Assembly (NCBI GenBank): GCA_052400685.1
Contig: JBQTGJ010000018.1
Length of the DNA stretch: 64,000 bases
From: CAZHHH01 sp052400685
Lineage (GTDB): Bacteria > Bacteroidota > Bacteroidia > Bacteroidales > Marinilabiliaceae
Reading direction: 5' to 3' (one strand)
Shown: one piece after another, positions 26,147-35,638 of the stretch
Layout of the letters: every line of letters begins with the position of its first letter
Numbering within the stretch: position 1 is the stretch's first letter
The notes under the pieces: generated by a model
Told to the model about the DNA's origin: nothing
The model's database searches: none
The model's input: only the letters and a program-made list of their open reading frames with translations
Made by a program: the position numbers and the translations under genes

Positions 26147-27325
26147 TTATTCTTCTTTTGTAAAAAGCTCCAGTGATAATTCAACCCCTTTGCTTAATTT
26201 TCGGTTTTCGAGGGTTACTTCTCCAAAATGTACCTGAGCTATCAGTTTTGTGATATGTAGTGATTGTGTGCCTGTGTAAAAAACGTCAAATATGGCCGCT
26301 TTATCTTCATCTGAAATGTACTCGCCATTGTCTTTAAAATAAATATAGGTCTTTTGCGCCTCTTTTTGTGTTTCGATGGTTAGTTGTGCACCTGTCAAAT
26401 TTCGTTCCAAAAAGAAGTCAATGATATTAACAAGTGCTGCCATGATGAGTTGCGATTCGCCGTTAATATAAATAGGTTCCTGATTCGTGTAGTTTTCTAT
26501 TTTAAACTGTTTATGTCTGATTTTATCATCCAGTTTAAAAACGGCGAATCCTATTAGTTTGTTAATTTCTATTCTTTCGAGCGAAAGGATTTCACCTTTA
26601 GACTGAAGTTCGGTGATGCGCAGTGCCGATCCCACAGAAATTTCAATTTTCGATAAAGAACGGTCGATGCGGTCGATAAGCTGAGCCACTTTTTTGGAGT
26701 CTACTTTGTATTTAACAACCTGAAGAATTCCTATTATTTCATTTAAAGAGCCTGATATTTCAGTTCCCAGCATATTCAGAAAGTGTTGCTTCGACTCTTC
26801 CAACACTTTTAGATTTTGGTTAAAATGTCTGAGCTCCTGATTTGTTTTGGTTAGTTGCTCATTGGTCTCAACTAGTTTTTGGGTTTTGTCTTCTACAAGT
26901 AATTCAAGATCTTTATTGGTTTTTTCGAGAAGTTCTCTGTTTCGTTTTAACTCGACCTGGTTTCTAATTCTTACAATCAGTTCTCTGGCATCGAATGGTT
27001 TGGTGATGTAGTCCTCTCCGCCTGCTTCAAAGCCTTGAATCATACTTTCGCGGTCGGTTTTGGCTGTCAGAAAAACAATAGGTATCTTTTTTAATCCCGG
27101 ATTTGATTTTATGTTGCGACAAACTTCAAAGCCGTCTTCTTCCGGCATCATAACATCCAGAAGTATTACATCAAAAGGTTCAGACTCCAGCCATGTTAAT
27201 CCGCCGGCCCCGTTGAGCGAAAATTCGCATTCATATCCGGCCTGCTCAAGGATAGAAACTGCAACCTGTATATTTTTGGGGCTATCGTCAATAATTAAAA
27301 CTTTTCCTTTTGATACGCTATCCAT
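26147..27325 (-). CDS. Response regulator with coiled coil and degenerate histidine-kinase-like module
   Basis: The 392-residue protein starts with a good receiver domain: VLIIDDSPKN, phospho-acceptor Asp57 in LLDVMMP, Thr in FLTAKT and Lys in ITKPFD. A coiled coil follows (about 125-185), then a histidine-kinase-like region that has lost key residues. The H-box reads NMLGTEISGSLNEIIG, with Thr where the phosphorylated His belongs; the N-box is ALVNIIDFFLE rather than NLLSNAIKF, and the glycine box is DNGEYI. It is therefore likely a pseudokinase output or scaffolding module rather than an enzyme. It lies 11 bp downstream of the PAS/GAF kinase gene and is its probable partner. The protein is cytoplasmic. 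Confidence 0.9.
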   Translation of the reverse strand: MDSVSKGKVLIIDDSPKNIQVAVSILEQAGYECEFSLNGAGGLTWLESEPFDVILLDVMMPEEDGFEVCRNIKSNPGLKKIPIVFLTAKTDRESMIQGFEAGGEDYITKPFDARELIVRIRNQVELKRNRELLEKTNKDLELLVEDKTQKLVETNEQLTKTNQELRHFNQNLKVLEESKQHFLNMLGTEISGSLNEIIGILQVVKYKVDSKKVAQLIDRIDRSLSKIEISVGSALRITELQSKGEILSLERIEINKLIGFAVFKLDDKIRHKQFKIENYTNQEPIYINGESQLIMAALVNIIDFFLERNLTGAQLTIETQKEAQKTYIYFKDNGEYISDEDKAAIFDVFYTGTQSLHITKLIAQVHFGEVTLENRKLSKGVELSLELFTKEE

Positions 27326-27336
27326 AATTTTTTTAT

Positions 27337-30045
27337 TTAGTTGCGCTGTGGTTGTTTTATGTAGTTGTCCAATTCGTTAATAGCTGTCGCCAGTGTCTCA
27401 ACATCAAATGAGTCTACCGAATGTTCCATTTTTCTTAGTATCTCTTCTATTACAGCGTTTTGATATTTTTTGTTGACTTCTTTGATTTTATGGGTTATCC
27501 CGTCCACCTTTTTAAAGGAAGGACGTGTTTTAAATGTATCCCACTCAGGGGATAAGGCTTCCATAATATCTCTACAGCATTGGGGGTTAACAGGGTTTGT
27601 ATTTGATTGTTTTGTTTCGTGGGTTTCTGTCTTAATTTCTGGCGATTCATCCAGACTGTTGGGGTCATATGGTGCCAGTTGTATGTCTGGTAGTGTTATT
27701 GTGAAGGTGCTTCCTTCGCCGGATTTGCTCTCTAAATCGATACTTCCATTCATTAATTCCACCAGGCGTTTTACGATGCCAAGCCCCAGTCCAGTGCCTC
27801 CATAGCGTCGGTTATCCTGGTTGTCTTGTTGTGAAAAGTCTTCAAAGACTTTTTTCTTTGAAGCTTCAGCAATTCCTATGCCAGTGTCAGTCACGCGGAT
27901 GATTAGAGTGGTAGTTTCGTCTTTTGAAGGCTGATGCGTTATTGAGAAGGTTATTTGACCTCTATCGGTGAATTTAACAGCATTACTTAGAAGGTTAGTA
28001 ATCACTTGCCGGATATGTAATTCATCAAGTAGTAAGGACCGGGGAATTGATTTTTCAATTTCCTGTTTGAATTTAATGTCTTTGGCTTGCAGGGCATGAA
28101 TGAATAAATTGCTGGTTTCTATGCCTATGGTTACAATATCAGTTGGTTTAAGATAAAGTGTCATTTTGTTGGCTTCCAGTTTTGAGAAATCCAAAATGTC
28201 ATTGATTAAGTTTAACAGATTTACGCCACTTTTTTTGATGCTCTTGAGATAATCCATTTGCATACCCGCTTCAGCATTGCCGATGAGAACATCTGTAAAT
28301 CCTATAATAGCATTTAAGGGGGTTCTGAATTCATGACTGATGCGGGCCAAAAATGCACTTTTAGCCTTGTTGGCTTCGACGGCTTCTTCCCGCGATTGAA
28401 TAATTTCATTATTCAGGTTGATTTGTTCGGTAATATCAACGGCAACCCCCATAATTCGATTGATGCTTCCATCTTCCGACAGCGCTGTTATACTGCCGGT
28501 GGTCATGATCCATTTGTAACTGTTATTTTTAATACGCAAACGCATATTTATTTTAAAGCTGGCACTGTTACTGTTGCGGTGTTCGTTTATTTGTGTAATT
28601 AATTTTTGGAAATCATCAGGGTGAATGCGTCTAAGTAGTCGGGTTAGCGTGATATGTTCTGATCCGTGAATGGTGGCAATGCCTAATATTTTGCACCACG
28701 ATTGATTTATTATCAGTCGGTTTTGGTTTACAGCAGCATCAATTAGTGTCATATTCGCCACATTCATTGCCAGTTCCAGTTGCGCCAGCGATTCAGACAG
28801 TTGATTATTTGCTTTAGCTCGGTTTATTGCTACGGCAAATAGATTGGATAAGCTATTCAGATGTTCTGCATCTGTTTCGGTATATTGCGTTGAACGGCCC
28901 GCCACCAGCAACAGACCCATGTATTGTTCGTTGCTGAAAACACCTGTCATTACCATGTTTTTAAATGGTAATAATTGGTCGATAGTGGTGTCTCCTATTT
29001 TGAATTTTGATTTTGAGTTTATGATAAAGTCATGATGTGTGTCAATGTTTTCACCTCCGGTGTATAGTTCCGAGATATGTTTTTCTATTACGCGGACTTC
29101 CTCGTCGAAGTTTTTGTTTGTATCATTATAGATGGAAACTTTCAGCTCGCGTTTATCCGGGTCATGATAGATGATGAATGCAAATGAGCTGTTCGTTATT
29201 TCCAGAGCGTATTGGCGAACCAGAAGTTGGATGTAATTAAGCTTTTGCTTTTTTGCCAGTTCAGCACTTATTTCTGCCAGATTCTGATTGATCTTTGATT
29301 CTTTTAATAATGTTTCCTCAATATCATAACGGTCGGTAATGTTGGTACAATAGTAGGCATAAACCGGTGCTTGGGTTTCTGCCAGTTTAAACATGTTTAC
29401 GACGACCGGATAAAGCGTGCCATTTTGTTGGTAGTGGCGGGTTTCAAAGATGTGGCGGGCTTCTGAATCTGTGCTGGTTTTTTGTTTGTTCCACCATTCT
29501 TCATTTGCCGATGGATTGAAGTGAGACAAATAGACGGGGGTATTTTTATCCAATGTTATTCCGGTGGCCTTTCTAGCTATTTCATTGGCCATTAAAATAA
29601 CTCCTTTGTCATTGATCATAAAAAATTCAGTCTGGCTGTTATCAATTATCTGACTAAAAATAGCCGGTAACATCTGTGGAGGTATATATTCAGCCGCTTT
29701 GGGTGTTTCATTTTTTAATCCCAGATAGTTTACTAATGTGATAAGTACCAGTTCTTCTTTTTTCAGATAGCTCAGATTGCCTGTAATCGTTTTTTTTAAC
29801 CCTTTGGAACGGATGCAGATTGCCTGGTTATTCGACAATAGATTATTTTGTATCAGGTCGTCGATGGTTTGAACGTTTAAGCAATCGCTACCAACGCATT
29901 CCAGACATATATTATCGATGCTGTTTACTTCAAAAATATCGACAGCCATTTTGTTTAAATAGACAGCTTCTAATTCCCGGTTAAATAGAAACAAAGGGGC
30001 TCCAACTGCTTCAAATATTTCTGTTAATGCTTGTTTTATGGCCAT
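27337..30045 (-). CDS. Soluble PAS/GAF sensor histidine kinase
   Basis: A 902-residue kinase without membrane segments, so it senses an internal cue. Domains in order: N-terminal PAS (about 8-85), PAS (about 130-245), GAF (about 255-415), PAS with a PAC end at VAVDITEQ (about 425-545), HisKA with His571 in RISHEFRTPLNAIIGF, ATPase with NLLSNAVKF, DTGIGI and GGTGLGLGIV, and an extra 110-residue C-terminal helical tail. The first PAS domain holds a cysteine cluster (C47, C50, C55 in ICLECVGSDC) that could bind a metal or iron-sulfur centre or act as a redox switch; this is inference. The response regulator follows 11 bp downstream as the likely phosphorylation partner. Confidence 0.93.
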   Translation of the reverse strand: MAIKQALTEIFEAVGAPLFLFNRELEAVYLNKMAVDIFEVNSIDNICLECVGSDCLNVQTIDDLIQNNLLSNNQAICIRSKGLKKTITGNLSYLKKEELVLITLVNYLGLKNETPKAAEYIPPQMLPAIFSQIIDNSQTEFFMINDKGVILMANEIARKATGITLDKNTPVYLSHFNPSANEEWWNKQKTSTDSEARHIFETRHYQQNGTLYPVVVNMFKLAETQAPVYAYYCTNITDRYDIEETLLKESKINQNLAEISAELAKKQKLNYIQLLVRQYALEITNSSFAFIIYHDPDKRELKVSIYNDTNKNFDEEVRVIEKHISELYTGGENIDTHHDFIINSKSKFKIGDTTIDQLLPFKNMVMTGVFSNEQYMGLLLVAGRSTQYTETDAEHLNSLSNLFAVAINRAKANNQLSESLAQLELAMNVANMTLIDAAVNQNRLIINQSWCKILGIATIHGSEHITLTRLLRRIHPDDFQKLITQINEHRNSNSASFKINMRLRIKNNSYKWIMTTGSITALSEDGSINRIMGVAVDITEQINLNNEIIQSREEAVEANKAKSAFLARISHEFRTPLNAIIGFTDVLIGNAEAGMQMDYLKSIKKSGVNLLNLINDILDFSKLEANKMTLYLKPTDIVTIGIETSNLFIHALQAKDIKFKQEIEKSIPRSLLLDELHIRQVITNLLSNAVKFTDRGQITFSITHQPSKDETTTLIIRVTDTGIGIAEASKKKVFEDFSQQDNQDNRRYGGTGLGLGIVKRLVELMNGSIDLESKSGEGSTFTITLPDIQLAPYDPNSLDESPEIKTETHETKQSNTNPVNPQCCRDIMEALSPEWDTFKTRPSFKKVDGITHKIKEVNKKYQNAVIEEILRKMEHSVDSFDVETLATAINELDNYIKQPQRN

Positions 30046-30097
30046 GTATATCAGGTCTTTTTCGCGGTTTGTATTATTGCTTTTTTGGGGAGTAAAA

Positions 30098-33000
30098 TTA
30101 ACGGAGCAATTTTATGGTTCCTTTTATGGTTCTTATTTGTTGATCATAGAGCATTACTTGTGCTACATAAGTATAAGTCTCGACAGGTTGAGGTGAGCCT
30201 TTATAGGTGCCATCCCAACCTTCATTAATATTATTTGATTCATAAACAATTTGCCCGAAACGGTTGTAAATTTTAAAAGTAATAAGTTTTTCGATGCCCC
30301 AGCCTTTAACAAATATCTTTTCGTTGATTCCATCATTGTTTGGTGTGAAAGCTTCTGGTACATCTACAGAGTATATTTTATTTACCGTTAAATTAAAAGG
30401 ATATGTCAGGCTGAAACAACCGGTTGTATCTGTTACAGTTATGCTGTATTGTTTCGATTCAAGGGCTTGTAGAATGGGTGAGGGGCAATTATAGCACGAT
30501 AGTTGAGTGGCTGGTGTCCAGTCGTAATAGGCAATGCCTGGATCTGTGATGTCTATTTGCATGGTCTCGCCTACAATGAGTGTGGTATCGGCCAGTGTTA
30601 TTACCGGTTTTTGCTGAACATAAATATTGGTTGTTCCATAATTGATACAGCCAAATTGGTTGGTTACCGTAACCTGATACCATTCATCGTTTTTGGGAGT
30701 CGCCATTGTTACGGCGGCATCAGGTGTTGATAAGTGATCGGTCGGCCACCATTGGTAATGTAGCCCTCCTGCTGCTTGCAGGGTTGCCGCATCTCCAGTA
30801 CATATAACGGTATCGGGACTTACTTTTACATCTGGTAAAGGATGAATGACAATCTCGCTTTTGGTGACGTATTCGCAGCCTAGTTTGGTATGTTGTATGG
30901 TTAAGGTTACAGGATAAGTCCCTGCTGTTTGAAATTCTTTTACCGGTTCCGGAAGGTCTGATAGTGTATTGTCATTAAATTGCCACAGCCATGAAGTGGC
31001 ATTCACTGAATTATCTTTGAATGCGACCTGCGCTGGTGGGCAAAATTCATCTGATTGGTTATAATAATCAATGGTTGTGTGCAAATCCAGAATATGTAGT
31101 GTGTCGATAAGTGCCACGTTACAGGTATTTTCGGCATCGGTTCTTAAAAATAGTAGCGGATATTTATTGCCGGGAGTGGAATAGGCATGTGTGATATTGT
31201 TGTCATTTGTCCCTGCGCCATCACCAAAATCCCACGCCAAGTCATACACTTTTTCAAGGTTGGTTGCATTAAAAGCGATGTCGCTGTTAAGACAGGCTGA
31301 ATCGGGTAAGGAGAATTGGGCGTATGGCCCGTCAACATTAATGAAATTTGTTTTTGTAATGGTATCGGTACAGCCGTAGGTTGTGCGGCTAATTAACCGA
31401 ACATCGTGTGCGCCCGGGCGATTGTATATGAAAAAAGGGTCTTTTAATTGCGACTGGTTGCTGTTTTCTCCGAAATACCACTGCCATGTTCCCGGGTAAT
31501 CGGTTTTTGTATCGTTGGAGAATTGAACAATAAGCGGGTAGCAATTTGATTCGGTTATGTCGGCTGAGAAATTGGCTTGCGGTGGTGCCTGAACATGAAT
31601 ATAATTTTCCATCTCGCCGAAGGCCTCGCAGCCGTGAATGTCGGTGATATGAAGTGATACAGTGTAATAGCCGGCTTCAGTGAATTGAATTTGTGGGTCG
31701 GAATCTGTGACGGTTATTCCATTGCTGAATGCCCATTGATAAGTATCTATTTCGTTGCCAGAGGTGCTGTGAAAAGTGGTGGTATCATTGATGCAAAGCT
31801 GATTGTTATTTGCTTTGAAGGTAGCTTCGGGTGTGATGGTTTTAATTAATTGTTCTTTGTTAATACTATTGCTGCACCCCTGTTCATCGGTAACGGATAA
31901 TGATACACTATACTGGCCATATTGGGTATATTCGTGCGCAGGGTGTTGTATTGATGCCGTCGTATTGTCGCCAAAGTTCCATTCCCAATCGGTGATAACC
32001 GCATCTGAAGTTGTTTTGTCGGCAAATTTGAAAGTGATGGGCATACAGCCAACTTCGTAGTCGACATCGAAATCCGGTTCCGGTTGGTAAATCATGATTT
32101 CTTTGGTGAGTGTGTCCCGGCAACCGTTGATGTCCTGTGTTATTAATGAAATGTGATTTAATCCTTTATGTTTAAAAGTGTGCTGTAAAACGTCCATCGA
32201 CCCGGTTATTTCGCTTTCTTCATTAAACAGCCATAGGTATCTAATCGTTTCTTTGTTGTATGAGAAGGGTGAGTATTCTTCAGAAGTACTGCCATCGAGA
32301 GTTAATGTTGCATTTAGACAGGGGGCTGCATCCTCAATGGTGAAATTACTTTTTATTTTGCGGGGGTAAACGTCTCTGACATACGAAAATTCACAGCCTG
32401 TTTCGCTGTTGGTGGCATTTAGTTGCACTCTGTAATTCCCCGATGTAGCATAAGTATGTGTTGGATTGGCCACATTGGAAACAAGTGGAGAGCCATCACC
32501 AAAATCCCAGGTGTAATCTGTTGCATCAATGACGTTACTTTCAAATTGGTATTGCAAAGGTTGACTGCAATTGGTTTCAATGGTAAAGCTGGCGTATGGA
32601 CCCAGAATTTTTACGTAATTTTTTTTGATGATTTTAGACGGACAGCCATTGTTGTAGATGGTGAGCGTTACATCCATTAAGCCTGTTTTTTCGTAGAAGT
32701 GAGTTGGCATGGAAAGGCCCGGTTCTGCATCATCACCAAAATCCCATACTTCATTAGTGATAAATTTTTTATTGGGAGATGTGATTTCAAATGTAACCAT
32801 TTCGTCGGCACAAGTTTCGTAGTTCGATGTACGTACAAAATTAGCCTCAAAGGTTTGGCCGGCATTGATGTATTCAGTGGCCGAGGCTACGCATCCTTTT
32901 TGGGTGGTCACAGTGAGCTGAATTGGCGTTTTTTTTGGGGCCAGGACGATTACGTCTGTCGAGGTCCCGGTACGGCGATCGCTGCCGTTAACAAGCCATT

Positions 33001-34465
33001 CGTAGGATATGATTTCATCAACATCACTGTTGTATTCCGATTGGTCGTTAAAAGTTAATCCCATTGGGATACAGCCATTCAGACTAGCGGAATTACCTCC
33101 ATCGCCGGGATTCATCATAACATGTGGCAGATGGATTTCAACATTGTTTGGTTTTACCAGTGTGCTTTTGCATCCGTTAGCAGTGGTGATGGTCAGAGTG
33201 TCACTAAAAACAGCCCGAAAATCCGTTAGTTTGGTCGTCTCAGAAAAGTTAACCGTTGGAGATGCCTGTGTTGAAGTAGCCCCATTCCCAAAGCGCCAGT
33301 CGTAGCTTACAGCATTGCTTGATAAACTCTCATATGTTAATGTGGCAGGTAACTGACAGATGTATTGATCTGATACCTTAAAATCAATGTGCGCCTGCTC
33401 GATGTTTATAGTGATTTGTTTTTGTTCGCTGCAAGTACCATTGCTTGCGGTTAAAGTGATTTTGTAATCGCCCGGTTGTGTATATACTTTTTTAGGGTGT
33501 GAGACAGACGAACTGGTTCCATCTCCGAAGCTCCATTGGTATTGGCCGGCATCTTTACTTAAATTGGTGAAGTAAATGGTGTCTCCCACACACCCCTTTG
33601 TGGTTGATGCGCTGAAGTCGGAGGTTGTGTTTGTTATGTTAATAAGATTGTTGAAATACGTAGAGTCGGTACACCCTAAATCATCGGTTATTTTTAATTT
33701 AACATTATAACTGCCGGGTTCCTCGTAGTAATGGACTGGCGTTGTTTGGGTGGAGGTTGTTGCATCGCCAAAAGACCAGGATGAGTTGAAGCCGGTACGG
33801 GCAATTGAAAGGTTGCTGAATACCACGCTGAGCTCACCTGTGCAGGAGGCAGATGGGTTAACACCAAACAAAGCTTTGGGCTTAACGGCTTCTAGTTTTT
33901 GCGGAAGGGTATAGGCGGATTGGCAGCCAAATTCATTCTCGACTACCAATGTGATATCGTAGATGCCGGCAGCATTATAAATGTGGGTCGGAGTCTCTTC
34001 TGAGGCGCGTTCGCCGTCGCCAAAACTCCACGTATAGCTCAGTGGACTGTTAATCGGATCTGTTGATTGGTTTTCAAAAGTTGCTTCAAATGGAACACAA
34101 CCTTCTGATGGCCCGTCGTATACAAAGAAGGCCACAGGATTTGCAACCACCGTGATATAGGCTTCTTTACTTTTGGTGTAGCTGTTTTCTCCATCTGAAG
34201 CTGTTAAGGTGATGGTATATTTGCCAGGTGTAATGAAGGTGGTTTGAGGGTTAGGAATTGTAGAGGTATTTCCATTGCCAAAATCCCATTCGTAACTTAG
34301 GTCTTCTGGTGATTGTGATGTGTTGTTAAATGTCACATTCAGGGGGGCGCAGCCCGAATCCGTGTTTACCGTAAAGTCAATCGTTGTTTGTGCTGACAAA
34401 TGGCTTGCTAACAATAAAATTGCTATTGTTAATTGTGGCTTTTTAATATTGAGCGTTGGAAACAT
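30098..34465 (-). CDS. Giant PKD-repeat surface protein with type-B T9SS C-terminal domain
   Basis: This protein of 1455 residues has a signal peptide (FPTLNIKKPQLTIAILLLASHLSAQ) and some 13 PKD-type beta-sandwich repeats, each recognisable by variants of WDFGDG followed by a HxY or TP pattern. It ends with the gliding-motility/CHU_C type-B domain (VPEAFTPNNDGINE, then YNRFGQIVYES, WDGTYKG, and TIKLLR), which directs export by the type IX secretion system. It should be a large exposed adhesin or matrix-binding protein. I use the ATG at 34465; the longer frame starts at TTG 34534 and adds unconserved residues before the signal peptide. It is divergently placed from the PorP/SprF gene, its likely helper. 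Confidence 0.93.
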   Translation of the reverse strand: MFPTLNIKKPQLTIAILLLASHLSAQTTIDFTVNTDSGCAPLNVTFNNTSQSPEDLSYEWDFGNGNTSTIPNPQTTFITPGKYTITLTASDGENSYTKSKEAYITVVANPVAFFVYDGPSEGCVPFEATFENQSTDPINSPLSYTWSFGDGERASEETPTHIYNAAGIYDITLVVENEFGCQSAYTLPQKLEAVKPKALFGVNPSASCTGELSVVFSNLSIARTGFNSSWSFGDATTSTQTTPVHYYEEPGSYNVKLKITDDLGCTDSTYFNNLINITNTTSDFSASTTKGCVGDTIYFTNLSKDAGQYQWSFGDGTSSSVSHPKKVYTQPGDYKITLTASNGTCSEQKQITINIEQAHIDFKVSDQYICQLPATLTYESLSSNAVSYDWRFGNGATSTQASPTVNFSETTKLTDFRAVFSDTLTITTANGCKSTLVKPNNVEIHLPHVMMNPGDGGNSASLNGCIPMGLTFNDQSEYNSDVDEIISYEWLVNGSDRRTGTSTDVIVLAPKKTPIQLTVTTQKGCVASATEYINAGQTFEANFVRTSNYETCADEMVTFEITSPNKKFITNEVWDFGDDAEPGLSMPTHFYEKTGLMDVTLTIYNNGCPSKIIKKNYVKILGPYASFTIETNCSQPLQYQFESNVIDATDYTWDFGDGSPLVSNVANPTHTYATSGNYRVQLNATNSETGCEFSYVRDVYPRKIKSNFTIEDAAPCLNATLTLDGSTSEEYSPFSYNKETIRYLWLFNEESEITGSMDVLQHTFKHKGLNHISLITQDINGCRDTLTKEIMIYQPEPDFDVDYEVGCMPITFKFADKTTSDAVITDWEWNFGDNTTASIQHPAHEYTQYGQYSVSLSVTDEQGCSNSINKEQLIKTITPEATFKANNNQLCINDTTTFHSTSGNEIDTYQWAFSNGITVTDSDPQIQFTEAGYYTVSLHITDIHGCEAFGEMENYIHVQAPPQANFSADITESNCYPLIVQFSNDTKTDYPGTWQWYFGENSNQSQLKDPFFIYNRPGAHDVRLISRTTYGCTDTITKTNFINVDGPYAQFSLPDSACLNSDIAFNATNLEKVYDLAWDFGDGAGTNDNNITHAYSTPGNKYPLLFLRTDAENTCNVALIDTLHILDLHTTIDYYNQSDEFCPPAQVAFKDNSVNATSWLWQFNDNTLSDLPEPVKEFQTAGTYPVTLTIQHTKLGCEYVTKSEIVIHPLPDVKVSPDTVICTGDAATLQAAGGLHYQWWPTDHLSTPDAAVTMATPKNDEWYQVTVTNQFGCINYGTTNIYVQQKPVITLADTTLIVGETMQIDITDPGIAYYDWTPATQLSCYNCPSPILQALESKQYSITVTDTTGCFSLTYPFNLTVNKIYSVDVPEAFTPNNDGINEKIFVKGWGIEKLITFKIYNRFGQIVYESNNINEGWDGTYKGSPQPVETYTYVAQVMLYDQQIRTIKGTIKLLR

Positions 34466-34609
34466 AAGTCGTAAATTAGTTGGCTTTATTGGTTTTTGGA
34501 CTGGGAAATCTTTTTGCAGATTATTTTTATGCAATATAAGAAAATCAGTTTGTATACTAAAAATATATTCTTTACTTTAAACTAGGTTTTATGACTATAA
34601 TTTTTGTTT

Positions 34610-35638
34610 ATGAAGTTCAGGGTGTTTTCCACACTATTTGTTATACTGATTGGTTGTTTTTTCCTTGACAATGAGAGGTTGGTTGCTCAAACATTTCATT
34701 TTTCGGATGCATATTCAACCCACCTTGTTCTTAATCCGGCCAATACTGGTCGTTTTAATGGCGAGTGGCGAGCTGTTGGTGTTTATCGACAACAAGGGGA
34801 GAATAATGCCCACGATTATCAGACCGGTTTTTTCAGTTTTGAGCACCCTTTTTATTTTAAAAATGAACGTATTGATGCCGGTATCTATTTTTTAAGTGAT
34901 AATTCGGCCAATGGAACCTTGCCTGTTAATCGGGTTAATTTGTCTCTGGGACATGGGGTTCGATTGGGTTTAAGGTCGATACTTTACGGCGGGATACAAT
35001 TTGCCGGTGTTCATAAACAAGTGAAATGGGATGGTATAACGTTTCCGGACCAATACAACAGGAATACAGGCGGTTTTGACCCCACAATGCCCACGGGTGA
35101 ATTATTTGAAAATTCTTCGACGTTTTATTTAGACGCCGGATTTGGAATGGTATTTTTAAAGCAATGGGATTTTGGAATGGCCAGTTTGGGTTACTCGGCT
35201 CAGCAATTGAACAGGCCTCGTGAAACTTTTTTTGATGTTGATAATAATTTATCGATGAAGCATGTTTTCCATGCCAAGGGCGATTTTGTAATTAATGAAC
35301 GTCTTTTTGTGATTCCCTCTTTGGTTGGTATTTATGTGAATAAAGCATCCGAGACGATGGTTGGTGGGCATTTAGGGTATAATGTAAACGATTGGCTTAA
35401 TCAAAAAAATAATATTATTGCAGGTTTTCACCTTCGAAACGTAACACAGAACTATCGTTCAATGGTTTTATCGGCCGGTGTTTCATGGCAATACTGGAGT
35501 TGTATGGTGGCTTATGATATGGATATTGGGGCTTCGACGGCGGCCAAATATAACAGTTCGACCATTGAATTGGGGGTAACCTATAAATTGCCGTCAACTG
35601 ATTTAACCCGCAAAATAGTACCATGCGAAAGATATTGA
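34610..35638 (+). CDS. PorP/SprF-family type IX secretion outer-membrane protein
   Basis: A 342-residue outer-membrane protein with signal peptide (to about LVAQ) and the PorP/SprF pattern: TFHFSDAYSTHLVLNPANTGRF near the start, where NPA-x-T-G is the family hallmark, and a barrel-like body ending in the TIELGVTYKL strand. In flavobacteria SprF supports export of the adhesin SprB, and such proteins are encoded beside type-B CTD proteins, as here with the PKD protein on the opposite strand. Its stop overlaps the start of the next gene by 16 bp. The ATG at 34610 is preferred to a TTG two codons upstream. Confidence 0.94.
   Translation: MKFRVFSTLFVILIGCFFLDNERLVAQTFHFSDAYSTHLVLNPANTGRFNGEWRAVGVYRQQGENNAHDYQTGFFSFEHPFYFKNERIDAGIYFLSDNSANGTLPVNRVNLSLGHGVRLGLRSILYGGIQFAGVHKQVKWDGITFPDQYNRNTGGFDPTMPTGELFENSSTFYLDAGFGMVFLKQWDFGMASLGYSAQQLNRPRETFFDVDNNLSMKHVFHAKGDFVINERLFVIPSLVGIYVNKASETMVGGHLGYNVNDWLNQKNNIIAGFHLRNVTQNYRSMVLSAGVSWQYWSCMVAYDMDIGASTAAKYNSSTIELGVTYKLPSTDLTRKIVPCERY

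Noticed and set aside
31000..34400. Many minus- and plus-strand short frames inside the PKD protein gene
   Set aside because: They are shadows in other frames of a repetitive gene with a clear signal peptide, repeats and C-terminal domain.
34466..34534. Longer start (TTG 34534) for the PKD protein
   Set aside because: It would place 23 residues before an otherwise standard signal peptide beginning at ATG 34465.
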